A DNA stretch of 63,255 bases, from contig JAPKZQ010000017.1 in assembly GCA_026393675.1 (NCBI GenBank), positions 1-63,255 on the forward strand, written 5' to 3'. A program made the translations under genes and the position numbers. Shown here piece by piece: positions 32,640 through 41,913 of this stretch (positions within the stretch are counted from its first letter, which is position 1; every line of letters starts with the position of its first letter). The notes below the pieces were generated by a model. The model was not told the origin of the DNA. It saw only the letters and a list, made by a program, of their open reading frames with translations, and did no database searches. Origin of the DNA: Acidobacteriota bacterium (GTDB taxonomy: Bacteria; Acidobacteriota; Vicinamibacteria; Vicinamibacterales; JAKQTR01).

Positions 32640-32808
32640 CCTGGGATCGCCGCCCCTCGACCGTGCTCGGGGCGTCCTGAGCAACGCCGAAGGACGGGCT
32701 CCCCGACTTCGCTCGTTGAGCTTCGTCGAGGTCTCGCCGTAGCGCTACGCGCGGAGGCGGATAGCCCGGCCCAAGAAAGAGCCACGCTGGAGCGTGGCGA
32801 TCCCAGGG
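32640..32808. repeat. 133-bp dispersed repeat, copy B, plus REP hairpin
   Basis: 32640-32772 is the inverted counterpart of 19252-19384 with one difference. A REP hairpin, GCCACGCTGGAGCGTGGC then GATCCCAGGG (32781-32808), closes the unit, so the whole stretch is bounded by inverted CCTGGGATCGCC tags. It fills the gap between the plus-strand thiL operon and the tail of the minus-strand cell-shape operon. Confidence 0.88.
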
Positions 32809-32872
32809 TGCAAGCCTATCCCGTCGCCTCCGACTGGCCGATACTGCTCTCATGAGGGGGGAGTGTTCCCGT

Positions 32873-33202
32873 ATGCGTCTGTCATGGGCCTGCGGCCTGC
32901 TGATTCCGCTGGTCGTCGCGGCTGCGATACCGGCATCCGCCCAGATCGACGAACCGAACAAGGGCAGCATCGCTGTTGGCGGCGATTCCCGTGAAGGCCT
33001 GGGTGGTTCGGCGCAAAGCCTCCATGTCTTCAGGACTTCCCGCTCGACCCAATCTGGCGCCGCCGCTCCTGCCAATATCGTTTCATCCGTTCGGACACGG
33101 CGTTTCTTGCTGCAGCGCTCATCTTCGCAGTTGGGGTCACCCGTCGGCGCCCAGCGGCCGTCGCCGACGGTTTCGACCGCTTTGGTGGTTCTGCAGGCGT
33201 AG
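32873..33202 (+). pseudogene. Signal-peptide ORF running into the antisense of the SWIM gene
   Basis: A strong ribosome site (GAGGGGGGAG at 32854) precedes ATG 32873, which encodes a convincing export signal, MRLSWACGLLIPLVVAAAIP-ASAQ, and then IDEPNKGSIAVGGD. From about 33030 it runs antisense to the SWIM gene and becomes low-complexity. It looks like the 5' end of a lost secreted-protein gene. No family recognised. Confidence 0.35.
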
Positions 33203-34046
33203 GGCTGACGGACGATTTGGCTCCAGCCGGCCCACTCTTCCGACCGATTTGGTCCGACGACTTCGCGGCCTGCGTCGTCTTCGGTGCCCGGCTGCGCCGT
33301 AGTGCCTGGATCGGCGCTGCTCGTGCCAGTTCCACCCCGAACACCCCGGCCACATCCTCGTCAGCCAGTATCTTAGACGAGGCCGGCCGCATCTTCGAGA
33401 GCGGCACATCGGTGCCGGCCCGTGCGAGCAGATCCTGCTCGTCGACCTGGCGCAACCGGAACAACAGCGCCGGCTGATGGTCAAGTCGCGCGCCGACGCC
33501 ATAGAGCACCGCGGAGACGTGCTTGCACATCGATGCCCAGTCTGGACAGCTGCATGTGAATTCGATCTCGTGCGGCGTGGGAAACAGTCCCGTACCCTGT
33601 TTACAGAGATGCTCCATCACCGCCGTGGACAGCCGTCCCTGCAGCAGTTCGACCAGCGAATCGATCCCGCCGGCGCAGTGGCGGCAGATGGTCTTCCACC
33701 GCGAGGCCGGCACTTTCGCCACCGTCACCATCACGGAATAGACGTCCGATCCGCTGACGAGAGCCGTCACCTGACCGGCGGCGATCTGCAGATCGATGAC
33801 CGAACCATTGCGCACGTAGGTACGCCCGCGCGGCAGCCGGTTGGCAAAATCGCTGTAGCGCTCGAGGTTGTCGCACCACGCGCCGCCCCAGAATGTGGTC
33901 GCGATCCTGCGCCCGACGATCTCGATCGGCGAGACGGCCTTCCCGGACTTACGCAAGGCCTTCTGTGTCCGAAGCGCCTGTCGACGCCGTTCCGCCCGTG
34001 TCACGTACGGCCGCCACCCGTAGTCGTCGTAGTCGTATCGCGCCAC
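33030..34046 (-). CDS. SWIM zinc-finger protein, partner of the SNF2 helicase
   Basis: 338 residues from a GTG at 34046 preceded by AAGGAGGG, overlapping the last base of the helicase stop. The N-terminus is aromatic (VARYDYDDYGWRPYVTRAER). The FWGGAWCDNLERYSDFANRL block and the SWIM motif FTCSCPDWASMCKHVSAVLY (CxCx(n)CxH, about residues 183-202) are intact. The C-terminal third is a basic, Ser/Pro/Ala-rich disordered tail. SWIM proteins of this kind occur next to SNF2 ATPases in many bacteria (for example the ywqA-ywqB pair) and are thought to bind DNA or help the helicase. Function unproven. Confidence 0.87.
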   Translation of the reverse strand: MARYDYDDYGWRPYVTRAERRRQALRTQKALRKSGKAVSPIEIVGRRIATTFWGGAWCDNLERYSDFANRLPRGRTYVRNGSVIDLQIAAGQVTALVSGSDVYSVMVTVAKVPASRWKTICRHCAGGIDSLVELLQGRLSTAVMEHLCKQGTGLFPTPHEIEFTCSCPDWASMCKHVSAVLYGVGARLDHQPALLFRLRQVDEQDLLARAGTDVPLSKMRPASSKILADEDVAGVFGVELARAAPIQALRRSRAPKTTQAAKSSDQIGRKSGPAGAKSSVSPTPAEPPKRSKPSATAAGRRRVTPTAKMSAAARNAVSERMKRYWQERRRQIGSSGKS

Positions 34047-36817
34047 TATCCCTCCTTGAGCGCCGCGTTGACGTCGAGTGCGACAAGCCGCAGCAGTTCT
34101 TCGTTGTTCATTTCGGTGAGCAGCAGATCGCCGCCGCCCTCCAGCAGGTCCCTGGCGAGCCCGCGTTTTGACGCGATCAACTCGTCGATGCGTTCCTCGA
34201 CCGTTCCGCGGCACACGAACTTGTGCACCAGCACGTTACGCGTCTGGCCGATTCGGAACGCGCGATCGGTGGCCTGATCTTCAACGGCCGGATTCCACCA
34301 ACGGTCAAAATGTACCACGTGTGAAGCCGCCGTAAGGTTGAGTCCACTGCCACCCGCCTTGAGCGACAGCACGAAGAACGGCACGGTTTCATCGTCCTGG
34401 AACCGTGTCACCAGATCGCGTCTGGCTCTTACCGGTGTGCCGCCATGCAGGACCAGGCCAGGTCGCCCGAACACTGTCCCAAGGTGCGCAGCGAGTGGCG
34501 CCGTGATCTCGCGGAACTGGGTAAAGATGAGCACCTTCTGCTGGCGCGCCGCCACGACCTCAGCAATTTCGGTCAGCCGGGCCCACTTGCCGCTGTCGGC
34601 TGCGTTCCAGGCCCCGTCGCCCAACCATTGCGAGGGATGATTGCAGATCTGTTTGAGGCGCATCAGCGACGCGAGCACGAGCCCTCGACGCGCCATGCCA
34701 TCGGCCCGCTCGAGGCCGTCGCGCAGGTCGCGCAGCGCCTGCTCATAGAGCGCAGCCTGCTTCCGGCTGAGAAGGGCATATGCATTCACTTCGGTCTTCT
34801 CGGGCAAATCCGAGATGACCGACGCATCGGTCTTCAACCGGCGAAGGATGTAGGGCCGCACCAACTCGCGCAGTGGACCGTACGCGTTGTGCGGCCGGTC
34901 GGCGAGGCGCTTGGTGAGTGCGGTGAACTGTTTCGCGGAACCCAGCAACCCGGGGTTGATGAAATCGAAGATCGACCAGAGATCGCCCAGGCGATTCTCA
35001 ATCGGCGTACCGGTGAGGGCGATGCGCGTACGCGCGTGCAGCGCCTTGACGGCCCGGGTCTGTTTCGCCTCAGGATTCTTGATCGCCTGGGCTTCATCGA
35101 TGATCACCATGTTCCAATCGGCAACGGCCAACCAGGGCAGCGCTCGGACCGATCCGTAGCTGGTAATGACCACGTCCGCCTTGCGCAGTCGGGTCTGGTC
35201 AATCGACTTCAACTCGTCGGGCAGCATGGCAGACGGGTGGGCGATGATGGCCGTCAGCGTCGGCGCGAATCGCGCGATCTCGGCGGCCCAGTTGGCCAGC
35301 AGCGATGCGGGTGCAACGAGCAGGCTGGGGCCGTCACCCGAGACGGACCCGGCGTGTCGCTTCAGCACGAGCAGGAGTGCCAGCACCTGGATCGTCTTGC
35401 CGAGTCCCATGTCGTCGGCGAGGCACGCCCCGAGGCCGAGCGACGACAGCAGGTGCAGCCACCGTAGACCCACCTGCTGGTAGGGGCGCAGCGTGCCGCG
35501 CAGATCCGTGCCCGGGTTTATCCGCGCGAGCGCCTCCGGCCCGCTCAAGGTCTGAAGCGTGTGCGCAAGCCACGGACCCGCGACGACGCCCGCCCACTCA
35601 CCGCCGTCTGCCCTGGCGCTCTCGCTGGCCGGCGCGCCGGTTCCCGCGAGCAGACGCATGGCCTCGGCGAAGGTGACCCCGTTTGTGCTGGCCGCGCGAT
35701 CGATCCGGCGGAACTGGTCAATCATGCCGCGCAGGCGTTCGCGATCGACCTCCACCCACTTGCCACGAAGAAGCGCCAGCCCCTCCACACCATCGAGCAC
35801 CGCACGAATCTCGGCCGGCGTCAGGGGCTCACCATCGAGCGTCACCTCCATCTGGAAATCGAGCAACGCGTCCAGGCCGAGGCCACCGGGCGCCTTCGCG
35901 CCCACCGTGGCGGTCACCTGAGGGCGCGGCGGCCGGCCGCTCTTCCAGTTCGCCGGTACGCGGACCACGACGCCGGCTTGTTCCAGCGCCTCAACGTCGC
36001 GAAGGAAGGTGACCGCCTCGCGCGGCGTCCAGCGCAGCGGGTGAAAGATCTCGCCCTGGTCGACCATCGACTTCAGCCACGCGCATCGTTCGGCGGCGCG
36101 CTGGACGGGTAGCAGCAGCGAGAGCAGGCGCGTCTTGTTGGCCGCACCGGCGTACTCGCGCAATGCCTGGCCGAGCGGGAGATGCTGGGGTTTCGCCTGA
36201 GCGGATAGGCCGTGTGTGTAGGTGGCGAGAAACGCGAAGGGCGCTTCCGGGTCCTTGCGATTTTCGGCGAGGTGGAAGCACACGCGGCCAACGGTGTTCC
36301 AGGCGGGGTTGAACACCTGCAATGCGTCCTGGATACTGGTGGTCGTCGTGGCGATCCGGCGGGCAAACGCTGTCTCGATGGCGCCCCACAGGCTGCGGAG
36401 CACCGTGGTCGTCAGATACTCGGCGCCCGCCATCGGCGGCGCTGCGGCGACGATATTGCTGAGGACGACGTCCTCTGGCGTCGCAATACCAAACCGGCCA
36501 GCCGCCGCGTCGTCTGGAGCGTGATCGTTATCGGCGCGTTGACTGACGTGCGCGTCAGGATGCGCACAGATCGCTGTGACGAACTGTGTGGCGAAATCCC
36601 GCCAGTAGGCCAGCACGGGGGACAGTGTCGTCCCGACTTCTCCGGCTCCGAGCTGCAGGAGTCCCTCACCCGATCCTCTGCTGAAGGCATCGAGCAGTCG
36701 CGTGGCGACATCGCGGTCCGTGCCTGGTGGCTCGCCACCCTCTGTCAGCAACAGGTGACCGCGTGGTGTCAGGACGGGCGCCAGCAACGCGAGGGCGGTT
36801 GACGATGGCGGGGTCAC
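34046..36817 (-). CDS. SNF2/Rad54-family helicase
   Basis: 923 residues. The N-terminal half (about 1-420) is a divergent bacterial SNF2-associated region. The ATPase starts near 445: LRPYQQVGLRWLHLLSSLGL, Walker A ADDMGLGKTIQVLALLL, MVIIDEAQAIKNPEA (DEAQ, Walker B), RIALTGTPIENRLGDLWSIF (motif III), IFTQFREITAPLAAHL (motif IV), LSLKAGGSGLNLTAASHVVH (motif V) and DRAFRIGQTRNVLVHKFVCR (motif VI). All are intact. A dsDNA translocase acting on nucleoprotein or RNA polymerase is likely; the client is unknown. It begins 1 base after rng on the same strand and the SWIM gene overlaps its stop by one base, so both ride the cell-shape/RNase operon. Confidence 0.92.
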   Translation of the reverse strand: MTPPSSTALALLAPVLTPRGHLLLTEGGEPPGTDRDVATRLLDAFSRGSGEGLLQLGAGEVGTTLSPVLAYWRDFATQFVTAICAHPDAHVSQRADNDHAPDDAAAGRFGIATPEDVVLSNIVAAAPPMAGAEYLTTTVLRSLWGAIETAFARRIATTTTSIQDALQVFNPAWNTVGRVCFHLAENRKDPEAPFAFLATYTHGLSAQAKPQHLPLGQALREYAGAANKTRLLSLLLPVQRAAERCAWLKSMVDQGEIFHPLRWTPREAVTFLRDVEALEQAGVVVRVPANWKSGRPPRPQVTATVGAKAPGGLGLDALLDFQMEVTLDGEPLTPAEIRAVLDGVEGLALLRGKWVEVDRERLRGMIDQFRRIDRAASTNGVTFAEAMRLLAGTGAPASESARADGGEWAGVVAGPWLAHTLQTLSGPEALARINPGTDLRGTLRPYQQVGLRWLHLLSSLGLGACLADDMGLGKTIQVLALLLVLKRHAGSVSGDGPSLLVAPASLLANWAAEIARFAPTLTAIIAHPSAMLPDELKSIDQTRLRKADVVITSYGSVRALPWLAVADWNMVIIDEAQAIKNPEAKQTRAVKALHARTRIALTGTPIENRLGDLWSIFDFINPGLLGSAKQFTALTKRLADRPHNAYGPLRELVRPYILRRLKTDASVISDLPEKTEVNAYALLSRKQAALYEQALRDLRDGLERADGMARRGLVLASLMRLKQICNHPSQWLGDGAWNAADSGKWARLTEIAEVVAARQQKVLIFTQFREITAPLAAHLGTVFGRPGLVLHGGTPVRARRDLVTRFQDDETVPFFVLSLKAGGSGLNLTAASHVVHFDRWWNPAVEDQATDRAFRIGQTRNVLVHKFVCRGTVEERIDELIASKRGLARDLLEGGGDLLLTEMNNEELLRLVALDVNAALKEG

Positions 36818-36818
36818 A

Positions 36819-38366
36819 TCAAATCGCCATCACGTCAAACTGCTCGTGATGCAGGTGGAGGTCGGGCTTGATCGACACGGTCTTGCCGAGCGTGTCCTGC
36901 AACTCGCGCAGCACTGCGGACTCCTCCTCCCGGAGGGCCTTGGCGATCTCCGGATTGACCCGCAGCACCAGCCCCGGACCGTCCAGTTCGGCGCCGACCT
37001 TCCGCACCTCATCGAGGATCTCGTAGCAGATCGTCGCGGCAGACTTGATCACGCCGGTGCCCGAGCAATAGGGACACGGATCGGTCATGACGCGTTCGAG
37101 GCTCTGTTTGACCCGCTTGCGCGTGATGATGATCAACCCGAAATCCGACACCTGCACGGCCTTCGACGGCGACCGGTCGCGCCGCAACTCCTGGTCGAGC
37201 GCCTGCGCCACTTTCGTGCGGTTCTTGCGCTCCTCCATGTCGATGAAGTCGAGCACGATGATACCGCCCAGATCGCGCAACCGAACCTGCCGGACAATCT
37301 CTTTCACCGCGTCCAGGTTCGTCTTGACGATCGTGTCCTCGAGCCGATCGTTGCGCTTGCCGACGAATCGACCCGTGTTGACGTCAATCGCCACGAGCGC
37401 TTCCGTCTGATTGATGACGATGTAGCCGCCTGATTTCAGCCAGACCTTGCTGCGCAGCGCCTTGTCGATTTCTGACTGGACGCCGTATTCCTCGAAGATC
37501 GGAAAGTCCTTCGTGTAGTGTTTGACGCGCCCGGCCAGCGCCGGCATGAAGCGCTGCACCTGTTCCTTGACGTTCTGGAACTCGGCGGGGTCGTCGACCC
37601 GGATGGCGGAGTACTCGTCGGTCAGCAGGTCGCGAACCAGCTTCGACACGAGCCCCTGCTCCCGGTACACCACCGCCGGACAGCGAGACGAGTCGACGCG
37701 CTGACGGATTTCGCCCCAGATCCGCTGGAAGTACACCAGATCGTTCGTCAGATCCTCCTGCGGGCGGCCGGCGGCCGCCGTGCGGATAATCACGCCACCA
37801 GTGAAGCCTTCCTTCTCGCGGAACTGCTTGACGATGCCCCGCACGCGCGACCGCTCGTCGCGCGACTCGATCTTGCGCGACACGCCGATATGGTCGACGG
37901 TCGGCATGAACACGAGAAACCGTCCCGCCATGGTCGCGTGCGAGGTGAGCCGTGCGCCCTTGGTGCCAAGCGGCTCCTTGACGATCTGGACCAGAATCTC
38001 CTGCCCTTGCTTGAGCAGGGTCTCGATCTTCGGCGTCTCGCCGCGCTCATGCTCCTTGCCCTGGTCGCCCCCGCCATCCTCGCGAGCCCCCTCGTCTCCG
38101 TCTTCGGCGTCGACGCCGAGGCGCTCGAAGGCCTCCATGGTGTCGACGACGTCGGACACGTACAGAAAGCCATCGCGCTCGAGACCGATGTCCACGAACG
38201 CCGACTGCATGCCGGGAAGCACCTTCGACACACGGCCCTTGTAAATGTTGCCGACGACCCCGCGCTGTCGTTCGCGTTCGACCGACACTTCCATAACCTG
38301 GTCGTCCTCGAGAATGGCCACCATGGTCTGATGGCCGTTCGAGGTGATGATCATTTCCTTGTTCAC
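36819..38366 (-). CDS. rng: Ribonuclease G/E family endoribonuclease
   Basis: 515 residues. An S1 domain lies at about 35-130 (GVVGNIYKGRVSKVLPGMQS, with an acidic insert AEDGDEGAREDGGGDQGKEH). The RNase H-like catalytic region carries metal-binding aspartates in ALVAIDVNTGRFVGK and GGIIVLDFIDMEERKNR, and the zinc-link CPYCSGTG near residue 430. There is no long C-terminal scaffold, so it is RNase G-like. It cuts AU-rich single-stranded RNA in rRNA/mRNA processing. The mre/mrd/rng linkage is known widely (rng was once cafA, a cell-shape-linked gene). The end overlaps nothing; the start overlaps the rodA stop by 4 bases. Confidence 0.95.
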   Translation of the reverse strand: MNKEMIITSNGHQTMVAILEDDQVMEVSVERERQRGVVGNIYKGRVSKVLPGMQSAFVDIGLERDGFLYVSDVVDTMEAFERLGVDAEDGDEGAREDGGGDQGKEHERGETPKIETLLKQGQEILVQIVKEPLGTKGARLTSHATMAGRFLVFMPTVDHIGVSRKIESRDERSRVRGIVKQFREKEGFTGGVIIRTAAAGRPQEDLTNDLVYFQRIWGEIRQRVDSSRCPAVVYREQGLVSKLVRDLLTDEYSAIRVDDPAEFQNVKEQVQRFMPALAGRVKHYTKDFPIFEEYGVQSEIDKALRSKVWLKSGGYIVINQTEALVAIDVNTGRFVGKRNDRLEDTIVKTNLDAVKEIVRQVRLRDLGGIIVLDFIDMEERKNRTKVAQALDQELRRDRSPSKAVQVSDFGLIIITRKRVKQSLERVMTDPCPYCSGTGVIKSAATICYEILDEVRKVGAELDGPGLVLRVNPEIAKALREEESAVLRELQDTLGKTVSIKPDLHLHHEQFDVMAI

Positions 38367-39466
38367 GAGTTGGTAAACCTCCGCATCCTCACATTGAGGA
38401 TGAGCCCGAAGCCGGCAAGCGTCGCGATCAGGGACGAGCCGCCGTAGCTCATGAGCGGCAGCGTGAGTCCCTTGACCGGCGCGAGTCCCGCCGACATCGA
38501 AATGTTGTAGAGCACCTGGAACGTGAAGCTCGACAGTACACCCACGACGAGATAGGTACCCAGGCGGTCGTTGGCGAGCCTGGCCGTCTCGATCGACCGT
38601 ACGACGATGAAGAGGTACAGGCCGAGGACAGCCAGCACGCCGACAAAGCCGTGCTCCTCCGCCAGCACCGAGAAAATGAAGTCATTGTGGCGCGCCGGCA
38701 GGAAGCTGAGCTGTCCCTGCGTACCTTTTCGGAAGCCCTGCCCCCACAGCCCGCCGGCGCCCACGGTGATCTGTGCCTGGATCTGTTGATAGCCCTTCCC
38801 GCGGGGATCACGCCACGGGTCGAGGAACGTCACGACGCGCGCCTTCTGATAGTCCTTGAGCGCGTAGTTCCAGACGATGGGCGCGGTGACAATCGCCAAT
38901 GCCAGCAGCACGCCTGCCACGCGCAGCCGCATGCCGGCGACATACGCGATGCCCAACAGCACCGACACCAGCGTGACCGGCGTGCCGAAATCGGGCTGCG
39001 CCCAGATGAGCAGCAGCGGCACCGCCGTCATCACTCCGCCCACCACCAGGTTGCCGGTGGACGGGATTCGCTTCTGGTTGGCCGCGAACAGCCTGGCCAG
39101 CAGGAGCGCCACCACAATCTTGGCGAACTCGGACGGCTGGAGATTGAACAGCGGCAGCGGAATCCAGCGTCGGCCGCCGCCCCGCACGACGCCAAAGATG
39201 AGCACGTAGACCAGGAACCCAAGCAGAATCGCGTAGATCACCTGCGCGCGATCGGCCAGTGACCGATAGTCGACACTCAGGCAGATGACAAGGGCGACCG
39301 TCCCGATCAGGATGGCGTAGATCTGCACGAGAAACAGGCGCGCCATGGCCGCGCGCGCCGCGTCGCCTGTCGTGCTGTAGATCATCAGCACGCCAATGAC
39401 GCACAGCGCGTACACGGCCGCCACGAGCGGCCAATCCAGATGCCGGTAGAAACGCCGATCGAACAT
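38363..39466 (-). CDS. rodA: RodA, SEDS peptidoglycan glycosyltransferase
   Basis: 367 residues from ATG 39466. About ten membrane segments. SEDS motifs: GGGRRWIPLPLFNLQPSEFAK (includes the W-I and QPSE-K elements), LIWAQPDFGT (catalytic Asp region), GAGGLWGQGFRKGTQGQLSF, PARHNDFIFSVLAEEHGFVG and the final GLTLPLMSYGGSSLIATLAG. It polymerises lipid II into glycan strands in the elongasome with PBP2 (mrdA, just upstream). I rejected longer in-frame starts, which would extend into mrdA. The stop overlaps the rng start by 4 bases. Confidence 0.95.
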   Translation of the reverse strand: MFDRRFYRHLDWPLVAAVYALCVIGVLMIYSTTGDAARAAMARLFLVQIYAILIGTVALVICLSVDYRSLADRAQVIYAILLGFLVYVLIFGVVRGGGRRWIPLPLFNLQPSEFAKIVVALLLARLFAANQKRIPSTGNLVVGGVMTAVPLLLIWAQPDFGTPVTLVSVLLGIAYVAGMRLRVAGVLLALAIVTAPIVWNYALKDYQKARVVTFLDPWRDPRGKGYQQIQAQITVGAGGLWGQGFRKGTQGQLSFLPARHNDFIFSVLAEEHGFVGVLAVLGLYLFIVVRSIETARLANDRLGTYLVVGVLSSFTFQVLYNISMSAGLAPVKGLTLPLMSYGGSSLIATLAGFGLILNVRMRRFTNS

Positions 39467-39486
39467 TACTGGCCGATGGCCTCCCT

Positions 39487-41385
39487 CTAGTGCGGACGAT
39501 CCTGCCCGGCGACACCAGGTGCCGCGGCCTTGATCGGCGGCGGTTCGGGCGGAGCCAGCACCGGCAGCGGCCGCCCCGCCTTTTTTGCGAAATAGGTTTC
39601 GATGATGTGCCGGGCCAGCGGCGCCGCGTTCGACCCGTGCCCCGCGTGCTCGGCGAACACGACGCCCGCCACCTCGGGGTTGTCCTTGGGCGCGAAGAAC
39701 GCAAACCACCCGTGATCGCGCAGGTCCATGTCGGTTCGGCCTGCGGCCTGCTTCCCGCCCTGCAGCGAAATCACCTGCGCCGTGCCGGTCTTGCCGGCGA
39801 CATCGTAGCCGACCAGGCGCGCCCGTCCGCCCGTCCCGGCGCCGTTGACGACCAGAAACAGCCCGTCGTGCAGCGCCGCCACGGTCTCCGGTTTCAACAC
39901 CTGGCCGACGACGGCGTCTGCGGCGGGTGGCGTCTTCCATCCAGAACCGTCATTGACGGCGCGCACCAATCGCGGCGTGAGCCGGGTACCGCCGTTCGCC
40001 ACCGAGGCGTACGTCAAGGCCAGCGACATCGGCGTCACCGACACCTGGCCCTGTCCGATAGCGACCGAAATCGTCTCGCCCGAATACCAGCGCTCGCCGG
40101 TATGCGCTCGCTTCCACGCGCTCGACGGCACGAGGCTCTCGGCTTCGTTCGGCAGGTCGATCCCGGTCTTGCCCGTCAGGCCGAGGGCCTCCGCCCACTT
40201 GTGGATCTTGTCGATGCCCACCATATTGCCGACGGTGTAGAAGTACACGTTGCACGACTGCTCGATGGCGTGGCGCAGATCGACGGTGCCGTGCCCGCTC
40301 TTCACACTGCACTGAAAGAACCGGTCAAAGAACGTCGCTCCACCGTGGCACGTCACCTTGAAATCCGGCGTGATGATGCCTTCCTCGAGCGCCGCGGTCG
40401 CGACCACGACCTTGAAGGTCGAGCCCGGCGAGTAGCGGCCCTGTGTGGCGCGATTCTGCAGCGGCCGGAGTCGATCGGTATTGAGCCGCTTCCAGGTGGC
40501 CGGGTCGATCCCGGCCGCGAAGACATTCGGATCGTAGGACGGCACGCTGGCGAGCGCCAGAACCTCCCCGTTTCTCGGATCGAGCACGACGGCCGCTCCC
40601 GCGTATCCGGACACGCGGAAGGCGTCCTCGGCCGCCTGCTGCAGGTCGTAATCGATGGTCAGTTGAATCCGACGCCCCTCGGCCGCAGGCGCTTCGGCCA
40701 GCGTCGTGATCTCGCGGCCCACGTTGTTCACCATCACCCGCCGCTCGCCGTCGGTGCCCATCAACAGCTTGTTGTAGGCCTTCTCGACACCAGACTGCCC
40801 CACCATCGATCCGCTGCGCAACCCTTCAGACGCCATCTGCGCTTCACTGATTTCGCCCACGTACCCCAGCAGGTGAGCGGCAAGCCCGCCGGACGGGTAC
40901 CGCCTGGTCGGCACGCGCTGGACGACAACCCCGGGCAATTCGAAGTCCAGCCGCCGCGCCAGCACGGCTGACACCTGCGCCAGCGAGGCGTCCTCGATGA
41001 CGACGATGGGCTGGTAGCGCGGTGTGCTCATGTGCCGCGCGACCGTGTCTCGCACCCGCGACTCGGCAACCCCGGTGGCGGCGGCCAGCAACTGCATGGT
41101 CTGATCGAGATTCTTGCTGTGCTCGCGGAGAATCGAGATCACGTAAGCATCGCGGTTCTCGACCAGCACGCGACCGCTGCGATCGAACAGGATCCCACGC
41201 GGTGCGCGCAGCGCCATGCGCCGCTCGGTATTGGCCTCCGCCATCTCCCGGTACATCTGGTTGTGCAGCACCTGGATGTACCAGAAGCTCACGCACAGCG
41301 CGGCGAAGCACACACTGACCGCCACCGAGAACACGGTGAGTCGCAGAGCCGTTCGACGCCGGCCATCGGCCGTTCCGGTCACCAT
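39487..41385 (-). CDS. mrdA: Penicillin-binding protein 2 (elongasome transpeptidase)
   Basis: 632 residues. An N-terminal transmembrane anchor (LTVFSVAVSVCFAALCVSFW) is followed by a dimerisation domain (APRGILFDRSGRVLVENRDA, PSGGLAAHLLGYVGEIS) and a transpeptidase domain with SPGSTFK (Ser-x-x-Lys, about 322), SCN (about 375) and KTGTAQ (about 540). It crosslinks peptidoglycan along the side wall in complex with RodA. The C-terminal tail is Pro/Ala-rich (PVLAPPEPPPIKAAAPG). 6 bases separate it from mreD. Confidence 0.95.
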   Translation of the reverse strand: MVTGTADGRRRTALRLTVFSVAVSVCFAALCVSFWYIQVLHNQMYREMAEANTERRMALRAPRGILFDRSGRVLVENRDAYVISILREHSKNLDQTMQLLAAATGVAESRVRDTVARHMSTPRYQPIVVIEDASLAQVSAVLARRLDFELPGVVVQRVPTRRYPSGGLAAHLLGYVGEISEAQMASEGLRSGSMVGQSGVEKAYNKLLMGTDGERRVMVNNVGREITTLAEAPAAEGRRIQLTIDYDLQQAAEDAFRVSGYAGAAVVLDPRNGEVLALASVPSYDPNVFAAGIDPATWKRLNTDRLRPLQNRATQGRYSPGSTFKVVVATAALEEGIITPDFKVTCHGGATFFDRFFQCSVKSGHGTVDLRHAIEQSCNVYFYTVGNMVGIDKIHKWAEALGLTGKTGIDLPNEAESLVPSSAWKRAHTGERWYSGETISVAIGQGQVSVTPMSLALTYASVANGGTRLTPRLVRAVNDGSGWKTPPAADAVVGQVLKPETVAALHDGLFLVVNGAGTGGRARLVGYDVAGKTGTAQVISLQGGKQAAGRTDMDLRDHGWFAFFAPKDNPEVAGVVFAEHAGHGSNAAPLARHIIETYFAKKAGRPLPVLAPPEPPPIKAAAPGVAGQDRPH

Positions 41386-41391
41386 AATACG

Positions 41392-41913
41392 TCAGTGAAA
41401 CCGCACCTTCCGGCGACGCTCGCGCCGGTTCCGCCAGCGTTCGGGCAGGCCCGGCAGGGTCTCGACGAGACCGAAGAGCACGATGCCCACGACTGCGTTG
41501 ACCAGGGCCCGCACCGTCAGGTCCAGGTACGGCTGGTCGAACTGGCGCAGGCCGAGCAGTTGATAGAGCCCCATGAACACCGCGCCGTGCACCACTGTTG
41601 CGCCGGCAAATAACAGGAACCGCGGGATCGTCTGCGTCACGATGAACTGCGTCCCGATGTAACCCGCCAGGAATCCCGCCAGGCTCAACGCCATCCCGCC
41701 AATGCCCATCACGCCGCCGACCAGCCCATCCTGCGCCAACCCGGCCAGCGTGCCGCCGAGCAATCCGGCAACCCGGCCGTAGAGGAGCGCCGTGGTGACC
41801 ACCGCCACCAGGACCAGATCGACCGGCAGACGAAACGACCCCGTCATCCGAGCCAGCACGCTCTGCAGCATGAGCGCGATCACCACGGCCGCGATGGTGC
41901 GCACGGCCTTCAT
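41392..41913 (-). CDS. mreD: Rod shape-determining protein MreD
   Basis: 173 residues with five or six hydrophobic helices (TIAAVVIALMLQSVLARMTG, VDLVLVAVVTTALLYGRVAG, FLLFAGATVVHGAVFMGLYQ, ALVNAVVGIVLFGLVE). RLPVDLVLVAVV and the GLAQDGLVGGVMGIGGMALS loop fit MreD. The C-terminus is basic (RWRNRRERRRKVRFH). The start at ATG 41913 overlaps the mreC stop by 4 bases; longer in-frame starts would run inside mreC. Confidence 0.92.
   Translation of the reverse strand: MKAVRTIAAVVIALMLQSVLARMTGSFRLPVDLVLVAVVTTALLYGRVAGLLGGTLAGLAQDGLVGGVMGIGGMALSLAGFLAGYIGTQFIVTQTIPRFLLFAGATVVHGAVFMGLYQLLGLRQFDQPYLDLTVRALVNAVVGIVLFGLVETLPGLPERWRNRRERRRKVRFH

Noticed and set aside
33030-38366. Anti-phage defence system built on SNF2 plus SWIM
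   Set aside because: SNF2 helicases occur in defence systems (for example DISARM-like), but there is no methylase, nuclease or other defence gene here, and the genes are embedded in a housekeeping operon.
38363-39940. Longer rodA reading frame with a 158-residue N-terminal extension
   Set aside because: The extension lies inside mrdA in another frame and is Arg/Gly-rich; the RodA start at 39466 fits the family.
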